The position numbers and the translations under genes were made by a program. Source: Blastopirellula marina (lineage in GTDB: Bacteria; Planctomycetota; Planctomycetia; Pirellulales; Pirellulaceae). Taken from it: a stretch of 64,000 bases of DNA. The notes under the pieces were generated by a model, which saw only the letters and a list, made by a program, of their open reading frames with translations, had not been told where the DNA came from and searched no databases. Location of the stretch: positions 124,001 to 188,000 of the forward strand of contig NZ_PUIA01000016.1 of NCBI RefSeq assembly GCF_002967715.1, in the 5' to 3' direction. Of this stretch, positions 25,991 through 33,761 are shown one piece after another. Each line of letters opens with the position of its first letter. Position 1 is the stretch's first letter.

Positions 25991-26791
25991 ATGGACGCTC
26001 ATGTTATCGAGCGGCAGTTCGAGCGAATGGGCGGACGCGTTAAGGTTGTGCCGGCCCGTGGTCGAAAAATACGAAGCGATGTCTCCATCGACGTTGGTCG
26101 CGATGCCGAGGGAGAGTTCTTCGAGATCTCGCTAGGCACCCAGGCAGAACCTGACCTGCGTGTGATCGATGTTCGACCTGATATTCGCCACCTGCTGCTT
26201 TTGACCGAACAAGAAGACGGTAAGCACAAGTTCCTGTGTGGCCATGACGAACGCCATTGGTTCGTTGCTGCTGTGCCGGAGCGGGCAACCGTCTCGAACG
26301 TAATCACCGCCTTCGATGCGCTAAAGCCACGCGATGTGCATAACCGTGAGCGTCAGCTGAAGGTGAAGCCGAAGAAACGGAATCGCCGCAAGAACGATGC
26401 GTTTGTTCGACAAGGGGAATGGTTCTTTGTGCCTGTTCAGCCGTGGCAGCACATCGACCAGCGGTGGGTTCTGCGAAACGAGCCGATTAATCGCGGCGGC
26501 GGAAAGCCTCACATCTGTGAAGAGCTAGTACGCCAAGGCGGCGAGTTGGTTTATGTAAGTCCGCAGCATCCTAACGGATTGACCGAGCGGCAATACGAGA
26601 AGCTGATCAGCAAGAAACCTAAGCTGAAGAAGCTTTCATGGATTACGCAGCGTCGCAATCCAGGCGTTTTCGTCCGCGGCAAGGTTCGCCATGCCGACCA
26701 TAAGACGATTTGCCTGGATGGATGGCATCAAGTGATCATGAATACCGAAACCGAATCGGTAGCCATGCGTCACGTGGCGTTTATCGACTAA
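25991..26791 (+). CDS. Unknown protein embedded in the tRNA array
   Basis: This 266-residue soluble protein is encoded on the same strand as the tRNAs, 57 bases after tRNA-Ala and about 105 bases before tRNA-His. I do not recognise a family. A GAGGAG ribosome site lies 9-14 bases before the ATG. It looks two-part: residues 1-115 (ending Ala-Leu-Lys-Pro-Arg-Asp-Val-His) and 137-266, joined by a very basic linker with Lys-Pro-Lys-Lys-Arg-Asn-Arg-Arg-Lys near 125-133 that could bind RNA. His-rich spots include Gly-His-Asp-Glu-Arg-His-Trp and Arg-His-Ala-Asp-His-Lys. There is no signal peptide or membrane segment. A role in tRNA handling is inferred from location and charge only. Confidence 0.75.
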   Translation: MDAHVIERQFERMGGRVKVVPARGRKIRSDVSIDVGRDAEGEFFEISLGTQAEPDLRVIDVRPDIRHLLLLTEQEDGKHKFLCGHDERHWFVAAVPERATVSNVITAFDALKPRDVHNRERQLKVKPKKRNRRKNDAFVRQGEWFFVPVQPWQHIDQRWVLRNEPINRGGGKPHICEELVRQGGELVYVSPQHPNGLTERQYEKLISKKPKLKKLSWITQRRNPGVFVRGKVRHADHKTICLDGWHQVIMNTETESVAMRHVAFID

Positions 26792-26800
26792 ACGGCGTAT

Positions 26801-26891
26801 GGGCGGCTGGGACCTTACCCCTGGGGATTGATTGCCGAGTTGAGTCTGGGGAAGTGGAGAGGGCTCCTCGGCATGCGGCCCCGGCCGCCCC
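26801..26891. other. Structured GC-rich element after the embedded gene
   Basis: GGGCGGC at 26801-26807 and GCCGCCC at 26884-26890 pair perfectly, closing a region with an internal TGCCGAG/CTCGGCA helix and a CCCCTGGGG palindrome. It has the size of a class II tRNA but no TTC-type T-loop and no anticodon arm. It could be a folded RNA spacer or a terminator-like structure for the upstream gene. Confidence 0.4.
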
Positions 26892-26896
26892 AATAT

Positions 26897-26970
26897 GGTG
26901 ACTGAAGTGTACCTGGTAGGCACGCTTGCCTGTGAAGCAAGAAGAAGGAGTTCGAATCTCCTCAATCACC
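26897..26970 (+). tRNA. tRNA-His (GTG)
   Basis: The extra G at -1 (26897) faces C73 (26970), the histidine signature. Acceptor GTGACTG/CAATCAC has one C-A mismatch. D stem GTGT/GCAC, anticodon stem CTTGC/GCAAG around CTGTGAA (anticodon GTG), T arm AGGAG-TTCGAAT-CTCCT. C73 is followed by CCT. Confidence 0.92.
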
Positions 26971-26977
26971 CCTGTTT

Positions 26978-27050
26978 GGCCTGTGAGTGTGCTGGACTGG
27001 CATAACAGCTTCCGAAGCTGTCGGACCAGGTTCGATTCCTGGACAGGCTA
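26978..27050 (+). tRNA. tRNA-Arg (CCG)
   Basis: Acceptor GGCCTGT/ACAGGCT begins with a G-T pair. Anticodon stem ACAGC/GCTGT encloses TTCCGAA with anticodon CCG. T arm CCAGG-TTCGATT-CCTGG is canonical. Discriminator A is followed by CTA. Confidence 0.9.
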
Positions 27051-27058
27051 CTATTTTT

Positions 27059-27131
27059 GACCTCGGAGTGTGATGGATGTGCACGCGAGCATGCGACGCT
27101 CGTAGTCTAGGTTCGATTCCTGGCGAGGTCA
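27059..27131 (+). tRNA. tRNA-Arg (GCG)
   Basis: Acceptor GACCTCG/CGAGGTC is fully paired. Anticodon stem CGAGC/GCTCG encloses ATGCGAC, giving anticodon GCG. T arm CTAGG-TTCGATT-CCTGG has one wobble. Discriminator A is followed by CTT. Bacteria normally read CGC/CGU with an inosine-modified ACG tRNA, so a GCG arginine tRNA is unusual. It is the last member of the array. Confidence 0.88.
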
Positions 27132-27136
27132 CTTTT

Positions 27137-28939
27137 CTATAGCGATTTCAAATACGAAATCAGATCGGAAAGTTCACTTTCAGTCAGGGGACGCGTGCCG
27201 GAGACCTCTTCTGGCGAGTGATAGTCCATCAGCACTTCTTCCAGGCTGCCCGCTCGACCGTCATGGAGAAAGCGGACTTTACGATAGCTACCAGTTAAGC
27301 TGGGCGTGTTGTAGCCTTCGTATTCATCTTCTTCCGAACCAAGGCCTACGTCGTGGATTTTCCCGTCGGTGTAGTACCGACCGCTGTGGCAGCTAGCGCA
27401 GTTGGCGTTCTCGCTTTCAAAGACTTTCTGGCCACGGTTTGCTGCCGCGCTTAGTGAGCCGTCTTTTTCGCGAAACGGATTGGGTGGAGTGCGATCAGTC
27501 CTCAGGTAGGCTAGTAAAGCGTCGGCTTCTCTGGGACTAGCAGGTCGTCCTTGCATGGTCGTCGTAAATGACTTGTGCATCGCATCATGCAGATCTTCTT
27601 GCCAGCCGTGCCAGGTCCAGGGACCGGTCTTGTCGAGGTTCTCCAGAGGGAGCACGGTTTTCATGGTTAGGGCTGAGCCATCGTTCCAGGTATCCATGGC
27701 TTTGGAGTTCACGCCACCGTTGTAATGGCACGTGTGGCAGCTGTACCACTGGTCGAGACTTCGCCGGGCATCGTAGAACAGTTCTTCACCGTGGCGAACC
27801 TGAGAAGGCCCGGGCCGCTTGCCGAGAGGGATATGACGAACGACGAGGCGATCTTCGATATCGACAACGTGAATCACATCTCGCAGATAGTCGGCAACAT
27901 AGACCGTGCGGTCATCTTTCGCCATGGCGAGCCCCATCGGACGGCCTCCAAGGTCGAGTCGCTGGAAGAGGTCGCGATCTTGCATTAGTTTCGGGTCGAT
28001 CAGATCGCCTGGGCCGCCAACGCTTTCCCAAGGCAAGCCAGCTTGGCGATAGATTAAAAGGTCGTGCGAGCCGGATGCGGAAACAACTATTCGGCTGTTG
28101 GAGCTATTCATCACGATTCCATGAGGATCGGCGACTGCCATGCCAGGTACGTCCAGCGTGATCGCTTCTCTGTATTCCTGCTTGTCGAGAGGAACACGCC
28201 CAATGCGGCTGCCAAGCACCCAGCCGCGACGGATGTTGTCTCGATTGATCGGGTTACTGCGGTAAATCATCCACGGGAAGTAGACATATTTCCCATCCGC
28301 CGAACATTGCATGTGCCCAATATTGATCCCACCAGAAAGCTTCGAGGAGAAATCGACCTCTCCCTTGATCAAATCGACTACGACGATCTTGCTTTCACCA
28401 CTGCAGCCGACGGCAAGACGATCGCCGTTAGGGGATACCGCAAGATAGCGGGGCCAGGCCCCCACCGGGATCTTGCGGGCGACTTTCGCTCTTTTCAAGT
28501 CAAGTTGAGCGACTTCGCCGGTCGCGACAAGTCCTACGTAAGCGGTTTGGCCATCGGGGGATACGGCTAGCCCTGTTGGCTCGAAGCCGACATCGATCGA
28601 GTGCATTTCGCGCATTTTGTCTCCCTCAATCTGAATGAGTGAGACTTGGCCGCTGTAAGTGCAGCTGACCAATAGGTGTTGTCCATCCAGGCAGGCCGCG
28701 ATGGCCGTCGGATGTTCGCTACAAGGGAGCTCGTCAAGAACTTTGCCGCTTTCCGTTTCGATCAGGCTAATGCTGTTAGACGTTTGATTCGCAACGACCA
28801 GCCAGGCGTCGTTGTTCAGCAAAACCAGATCGACGGGAGAGCGGTAATCGGCCGTAAGTGGTGGGGCAGGTACGGCTAGCACCGGGACACATATGACGCC
28901 GAGGGCAATTCCAAGGTAGATCAGGCGGCGGAAATTCAT
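27137..28939 (-). CDS. Beta-propeller di-haem cytochrome c peroxidase-like protein
   Basis: The 600-residue secreted protein has a signal peptide (residues about 1-24, Val-Leu-Ala-Val-Pro-Ala), a seven-bladed YVTN-type beta-propeller (about 30-340; repeated forms of Ala-Val-Ser-Pro-Asp-Gly) and a C-terminal cytochrome domain with two haem motifs, CHTCH near residue 397 and CASCH near 514, as in the MauG/cytochrome c peroxidase family. Such fusions are common in planctomycetes and are thought to be periplasmic redox proteins. Its stop lies only six bases beyond the last tRNA, on the opposite strand. Confidence 0.85.
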   Translation of the reverse strand: MNFRRLIYLGIALGVICVPVLAVPAPPLTADYRSPVDLVLLNNDAWLVVANQTSNSISLIETESGKVLDELPCSEHPTAIAACLDGQHLLVSCTYSGQVSLIQIEGDKMREMHSIDVGFEPTGLAVSPDGQTAYVGLVATGEVAQLDLKRAKVARKIPVGAWPRYLAVSPNGDRLAVGCSGESKIVVVDLIKGEVDFSSKLSGGINIGHMQCSADGKYVYFPWMIYRSNPINRDNIRRGWVLGSRIGRVPLDKQEYREAITLDVPGMAVADPHGIVMNSSNSRIVVSASGSHDLLIYRQAGLPWESVGGPGDLIDPKLMQDRDLFQRLDLGGRPMGLAMAKDDRTVYVADYLRDVIHVVDIEDRLVVRHIPLGKRPGPSQVRHGEELFYDARRSLDQWYSCHTCHYNGGVNSKAMDTWNDGSALTMKTVLPLENLDKTGPWTWHGWQEDLHDAMHKSFTTTMQGRPASPREADALLAYLRTDRTPPNPFREKDGSLSAAANRGQKVFESENANCASCHSGRYYTDGKIHDVGLGSEEDEYEGYNTPSLTGSYRKVRFLHDGRAGSLEEVLMDYHSPEEVSGTRPLTESELSDLISYLKSL

Positions 28940-29179
28940 CGAACAATGGCCCTGTTTGAGGAAAACCGGCAGGCATTTTCGGGGTTTGTTAGCAGCATAA
29001 CAGAATTGCGGAATCTATAGGATAATCATTCCTAAGACTTGTAGCGTGACTCCGGATTGCGGATACTGCATCTGACCTGGAAAAAACTCCCAGGTCAACC
29101 TCAGCGCTCGAAATGGGCGTTTGTCCCTTCCGTTACCTCCCCGTTTTGTTTCCCCTTGGTTTGTCCCAGGAGACTCTCA

Positions 29180-29746
29180 ATGAAGTTTTTGACAATGGCT
29201 TTGACTGTGGTCGCTTTGATGGCTGGTTCTTCGCTGCTTATGGCCGAAGAAACCAAGAGCGGTCTGCAAGAAGGCGAAATGATTGGTGCTTTCTACGTAA
29301 CCAAACTTGCCGGCGCTTCCGAAGATGGCGTGGCAGTCGGTAAGAACTTGTGCTACCGCTGCAAGAACGGTGGTCGTCCTCAAGTGATCATCTTCACCCG
29401 TAGTGGCGACAAGGCGATTGTTGATCTGGTGCAACAACTGGACAAGGCAATCGTCAAGAACGAAGACAAGCAGCTTCGTACTTTCGTGAACTACCTGGGC
29501 GAAAACAAGGACGCTGCCAAGGCAGCTGCTGAAAAGCTGGCCAAGACCGCCAAGACCGAAAACGTTCCTTTCGTGCTGCCGAACGAATTTGAAAACGGCC
29601 CGGAAGATTACGGCATCAACCCAAATGCCGAAGTGACCATCATCCTGGCCAAGGGTGGTGAGGTGAAGGGCAACTTCGCTGCCTCGTCGGCTAAGGACCT
29701 GAAGGTTGACGCCGTTGTGAAAGGTCTGGAGTCAATCCTGAACTAG
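29180..29746 (+). CDS. Small secreted thioredoxin-fold-like protein
   Basis: The 188-residue protein has a signal peptide (about residues 1-22, ending Leu-Met-Ala-Glu) and a mature part containing CYRCKNGGRPQVIIF and later Pro-Phe-Val-Leu-Pro, a layout resembling thioredoxin-like proteins with a Cys-X-X-Cys pair near 58-61. The start at 29180 is preceded by AGGAG; a longer frame beginning at 29057 would bury the signal peptide. It stands alone, with a terminator directly downstream. Redox activity is inferred from the cysteine pair only. Confidence 0.75.
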   Translation: MKFLTMALTVVALMAGSSLLMAEETKSGLQEGEMIGAFYVTKLAGASEDGVAVGKNLCYRCKNGGRPQVIIFTRSGDKAIVDLVQQLDKAIVKNEDKQLRTFVNYLGENKDAAKAAAEKLAKTAKTENVPFVLPNEFENGPEDYGINPNAEVTIILAKGGEVKGNFAASSAKDLKVDAVVKGLESILN

Positions 29747-29776
29747 GATTGCCTTTGACCCTTGAATTACAACTGA

Positions 29777-29812
29777 AAAGCCGCTGATTTGAATGGATCA
29801 GCGGCTTTCTTT
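29777..29812. terminator. Bidirectional terminator
   Basis: A 12-bp perfect stem AAAGCCGCTGAT / ATCAGCGGCTTT with an 8-base loop is flanked by A-rich and T-rich sequence. It lies between the convergent genes ending at 29746 and 29817 and should stop transcription from both. Confidence 0.85.
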
Positions 29813-29816
29813 GTTT

Positions 29817-31247
29817 CTAGGCAAAGATGTCCATCACGGGTTTGCCTTTGCCGTCTTCGGTTGCGTAAAACGGTCGACGCTCGACCTCGAATTGGGTTTT
29901 TGGGCTGATACCCATGGCCGTGAAAATGGTTGCATGCAGGTCGGTCACGGAGACGGGGTTTTCGATCGCAACAAAGGGGCGTTCGTTAGCAGTCTTACCG
30001 TAGAGCTGGCCTTTCTTCACTCCGCCACCCCACATGGCAACGCACGAACCGCCGGTGAAGTGCCGGTGCTGCCCGTAGTGCTTCAGCTCTTTTAGGACAT
30101 CGACCTTTTCCGTGGCTTGGTCGCGTGCATTGGAGCCTGGCTTGCCTTCCATGATCATATCGCGACTGAATTCGCTGGCCAGAATAACAAGCGTACGATC
30201 GAGCAGTCCGCGGCTTTCCAGGTCGAGAATCAACTGTGCGATTGGCCGGTCGACTTCCTGCTTCATCCGCTGAAGCGTTGTGAAGCCATTCGCGTGTGTG
30301 TCCCAGTTGAGAAACGGAACGTATTCGGTCGTGACCTCAACAAAGCGGGTACCGTTCTCGACCAGTCGTCGGGCCAATAGACATCCTCTGCCAAAGCGAC
30401 CCGTATCGTATTTCTCGTAGGACTCTTTCGGTTCCAGCGAAATGTCGAAGGCCTCACGCTCTTTCGCTGACAGAAGTCGATAAGCGTTCTCCATCGAACG
30501 TAGCTGAGATTCGCGTTGGAAGTCGCCGATATAGTCGCGCTGAGGGGACTGGTCGATCAGCTTCTGAAAGAGTTTGTTGCGATTGGCAAACCGCTCTGAC
30601 TTCATTCCTGCCGGAGGTCGCACGGACTGCGCTGCCTGTTCCGGGTAGGGGAGGTTCATCGGGCCGAATTCACTGCCGAAGAAACCGGCCGTCGTGAATG
30701 CTTTGAGTTCTTCCTGCTCGCCGACTCCTTCCAGCCGCTGGCCGATATTGATGAATGCCGGCATCACAGAATTTAACGGTCCCAAGACCTTCGCCATCCA
30801 GGCACCGATGTGGGGACACGCCACCGTTTGCGGCGGCACATAGCCGGTATGCCAGTGATACTGATGCCGCGAGTGGAGAATGCTGCCCAGGTCTGGTAGG
30901 ACATGCGATCGAATCAGCGTGGCTCGGTCCATCACCTGGGCGATATTTTCCATTCCTTGCGAGATCTTGATGTTGTCGACATTAGTATCGATCGCTGGAA
31001 AGGTACTCTCCACTTCTGCCACCGGCAGGCCTACTTCGAAGGGGACGTACTTCTTCGGATCGAATGTGTCGGGAGCAGCCATCCCGCCGGCCATCCAGAT
31101 CAAGATACAGGAATCGGCCTTGGCGGCTGGATGCTCGACCGCGACATCACTCGCCGTTGCAAGACGTGGCGCGCCAGCCATCATGGTTGCTGACGATGCA
31201 GCGGCCAATTGTTTTAGGAAGTGTCGCCGTACTTGTGCGCGGTCCAT
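29817..31247 (-). CDS. DUF1501 secreted protein
   Basis: The 476-residue product carries a twin-arginine-like leader (Arg-Arg-His-Phe-Leu-Lys-Gln-Leu, then an Ala-rich stretch) and a DUF1501 domain, an alkaline-phosphatase-superfamily fold: Leu-Ile-Trp-Met-Ala-Gly-Gly-Met near the start, Asp-Thr-Phe-Asp-Pro-Lys, Asn-Trp-Asp-Thr-His and Ser-Glu-Phe-Ser-Arg-Asp. DUF1501 proteins are found beside DUF1549/1553 proteins. The ATG at 31247 lies 12 bases beyond the stop of the upstream partner gene, with an AGG just upstream. Biochemical role unknown. Confidence 0.87.
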   Translation of the reverse strand: MDRAQVRRHFLKQLAAASSATMMAGAPRLATASDVAVEHPAAKADSCILIWMAGGMAAPDTFDPKKYVPFEVGLPVAEVESTFPAIDTNVDNIKISQGMENIAQVMDRATLIRSHVLPDLGSILHSRHQYHWHTGYVPPQTVACPHIGAWMAKVLGPLNSVMPAFINIGQRLEGVGEQEELKAFTTAGFFGSEFGPMNLPYPEQAAQSVRPPAGMKSERFANRNKLFQKLIDQSPQRDYIGDFQRESQLRSMENAYRLLSAKEREAFDISLEPKESYEKYDTGRFGRGCLLARRLVENGTRFVEVTTEYVPFLNWDTHANGFTTLQRMKQEVDRPIAQLILDLESRGLLDRTLVILASEFSRDMIMEGKPGSNARDQATEKVDVLKELKHYGQHRHFTGGSCVAMWGGGVKKGQLYGKTANERPFVAIENPVSVTDLHATIFTAMGISPKTQFEVERRPFYATEDGKGKPVMDIFA

Positions 31248-31258
31248 GGGAACCTGCC

Positions 31259-33658
31259 TTAATGAACGAGTTGGAATTCTGGAAGCATGAAGACCGTCCA
31301 CAGGACGTCCTCGATTGCCTCAGTAGTCATTTTGGGGCCGAGTGAATCGACGAGGGTTGCCAGTTCCGCGTCGGAAGGATCTCGGCTCAACGCGAAGTGG
31401 TACAACCAAGAGACGAACTGGTGGGGGGACTCCCACTCGCGTTGACTTAGTTGCCTTGCTCCTTGGCGAAGTATGTTCGCCAAGACCTCGCCATTTGAAA
31501 GGTCGATGGCTTCAAGCGTTGTTAGTTCAAGAGGTCGTACGCTGACCACCTGGTCTCGATTCGGGCGGCCTAATGAACGCATCAGGAAGTCGCTCTTTAG
31601 TAGCGAGGCCCTTACCATGTAACGCTGGCCGTCAATGCCCTGCGAAAGCATTTGAGCCATGACGGGGTGCAGGCGACTCATCCACACATCCTGGGCCTTT
31701 GTAACCGCGGCAGGCTGCCAGTCCTCAGGCTGCTTTTCAAACTTTCCGGTGTTCTTGGGGATTTGGGCCGTCCACTGCCATGTTTCATCAGATGAAATGA
31801 CTTGATCGTCGAGCCGTGCTTCGAAGAATAGTCCAGCGGCATTCGGGCCGTTGCCAGCGTTCTTCGCCACGATCAGGATCTCGTTGGTGCCCTTGCTGAG
31901 CGAGGTCAGTCGCACCAGTTCCGGTTCCATCCAGTTATTGCCGGAGGCCAGTTTCTTTCCATTGACATAGAGCGTGAATTCGTTGTCGCAGGTTACCAGA
32001 GCAAATCCGGCCGTAGGCAATTCTGAAAGCTCGAATTGCTTACGCAGGGTGATGGTTTCCCCGGCTGCGGTCTGGGAAACATCCGCTTGATTCCAGATCC
32101 ATTGACCGGAGATAGCAACGTGGCTTGTCGAGTCGGTCGCGCCACTCCCTCGAATTACAGGGGCATCAAAGTTACTGGGAGAAGTTTCGGTTACTTGCCA
32201 TACACAGTCGACAAATTGTTCTGCAGTCATGCGTTTGCTACGAGGACCGGCATACTGGTAACTTGCTTGTTCAACCTGTTCAGAGACACGCTCGGCTTGC
32301 GTTTGATATGCCTGAGAAGTGGCAATGAGTAGGAGTGTTTGTTTGAGGTCGTAGTTATTCTCGACTAGATGTTCCGCTAGAAAATCGAGTAGATCTGCGT
32401 TCCAGGGGGGGCTCTGCATCGCGTCGGTAGGATGAACAATTCCACGCCCCATCATCCGATGCCAAAGTCGGTTGACGATCGTACGAGTGAAACGGCCGTT
32501 CTCTCGGTGAGTCATTAGTTCGGCTAACTGCTGTAGCCGTTTGGGTTGTGGTGCGTCGGGATCGACCTGTCCTAATTCAGGAAACAACCAGGATGCCTGC
32601 GCGGTTTCGCCGATTGGTTTATCGCAGCGGTGAAGTTCGAGTGATCGCTGAGCGTAAATCGCAGCGAGCCCGTAGGCCTCTTTGAGTTTCCAGCGATCGA
32701 TGAAGCTGTCGTGGCACGAGGCGCATTTTAAATTGATGCCCAGGAAAGACTGTCCGACGTTTTGCGCAAACTGGATTTCAACCGCTTGCGCGGCGCTGAC
32801 CTCCCCTCGCCATTGGATGCCTTGGCCAAAGCCGGCACTTTCTGGTGTGGGCGGAGCGATTAGTTCCCGCGTAAATTGGTCGTACGGCTTGTTGGTAACA
32901 AGTGCTTCGTACAGCCAGCTTGAGATTTGCTTTCGTCCACCGGTGATGAAACCGGTGCCGGTATAGTCGTTGCGTAGCAGGTCATTCCAGAACGTAAGCC
33001 AATGTTCCGCATAGTCAACGTCACGAGCTAATAGCTCACGAATCAACCTGGTGCGTTTATCCGGGGAGGTGTCTTGTAGAAACGCCTCACGCTCGTTGGG
33101 CGTTGGTAGTATGCCAATAAGGTCGAGATACACTCGGCGCAGAAAAGCTTCGTCATTGAGTGGTTTTAGCGGAGCCGTATTCTGCAGGACTAGTTGGGCG
33201 TCAAGAATTCTATCGATTGGATTGGTGCGGCCTGCGATTGCAGGAGGCAGTTCAGGACGACGTGGCTTTAGGGGTGGTTCGTAGATCTTTTCGCCGAATG
33301 TGAAACCCGGTTCCCAGGATGTGCCCGATTCGACCCAGCGTTTGAGGAGCTTGACTTGGTCAGCAGTGAGTGGGGCTCCCTCAGGTGGCATCCGGGTCGA
33401 TTCGTCATCGGCCATAACCCGAGCAATTAACTCTCCCTGTTCCCCGTTTCGAGGCGCAATGGGGAGCCCCGATTCACCTCCGGCAAGAAGTGTTTCACGC
33501 GTGTTGAGCGAGAAACCCCCTTCTTTTTGCGTACCACTATGGCAGGTGCCGCATTGTTTCTTAAGTAAAGGAGCGATTTGATGAGCGAAGTCGATCTCTT
33601 CGCTCAGAGCCATGCATGGGAAAGCCAACGCAAGGGCAATTACAAGGATTGTTTTCAT
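31259..33658 (-). CDS. DUF1549/DUF1553 protein with haem motif and inserted beta-sandwich
   Basis: The 799-residue protein has a signal peptide, a planctomycete-type cytochrome domain with CGTCH at residues 36-40, a DUF1549 domain (about 140-340, including CASCHDSF) and a DUF1553 domain (from about 390 to the end). DUF1553 is interrupted at about 500-640 by a lectin-like beta-sandwich (Trp-Ile-Trp-Asn and Leu-Tyr-Val-Asn-Gly-Lys) resembling galactose-binding domains of glycosidases. This suggests a carbohydrate-targeted role. It is coupled to the DUF1501 gene downstream. Confidence 0.86.
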   Translation of the reverse strand: MKTILVIALALAFPCMALSEEIDFAHQIAPLLKKQCGTCHSGTQKEGGFSLNTRETLLAGGESGLPIAPRNGEQGELIARVMADDESTRMPPEGAPLTADQVKLLKRWVESGTSWEPGFTFGEKIYEPPLKPRRPELPPAIAGRTNPIDRILDAQLVLQNTAPLKPLNDEAFLRRVYLDLIGILPTPNEREAFLQDTSPDKRTRLIRELLARDVDYAEHWLTFWNDLLRNDYTGTGFITGGRKQISSWLYEALVTNKPYDQFTRELIAPPTPESAGFGQGIQWRGEVSAAQAVEIQFAQNVGQSFLGINLKCASCHDSFIDRWKLKEAYGLAAIYAQRSLELHRCDKPIGETAQASWLFPELGQVDPDAPQPKRLQQLAELMTHRENGRFTRTIVNRLWHRMMGRGIVHPTDAMQSPPWNADLLDFLAEHLVENNYDLKQTLLLIATSQAYQTQAERVSEQVEQASYQYAGPRSKRMTAEQFVDCVWQVTETSPSNFDAPVIRGSGATDSTSHVAISGQWIWNQADVSQTAAGETITLRKQFELSELPTAGFALVTCDNEFTLYVNGKKLASGNNWMEPELVRLTSLSKGTNEILIVAKNAGNGPNAAGLFFEARLDDQVISSDETWQWTAQIPKNTGKFEKQPEDWQPAAVTKAQDVWMSRLHPVMAQMLSQGIDGQRYMVRASLLKSDFLMRSLGRPNRDQVVSVRPLELTTLEAIDLSNGEVLANILRQGARQLSQREWESPHQFVSWLYHFALSRDPSDAELATLVDSLGPKMTTEAIEDVLWTVFMLPEFQLVH

Positions 33659-33761
33659 GAGATCACTGAAGATAGGGCGGTAGGCAGGTACTGTTATTCT
33701 ACCTGAAATGAGCCTGTATGCCCAATGTGCAAAATTATAACTTGGCCAAGAATTATGTCGT

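Noticed and set aside
26801-26891. Structured element as a further class II tRNA
   Set aside because: The acceptor-like ends pair, but there is no T-loop motif and no anticodon arm, and the following bases do not show the CT trailer of the array.
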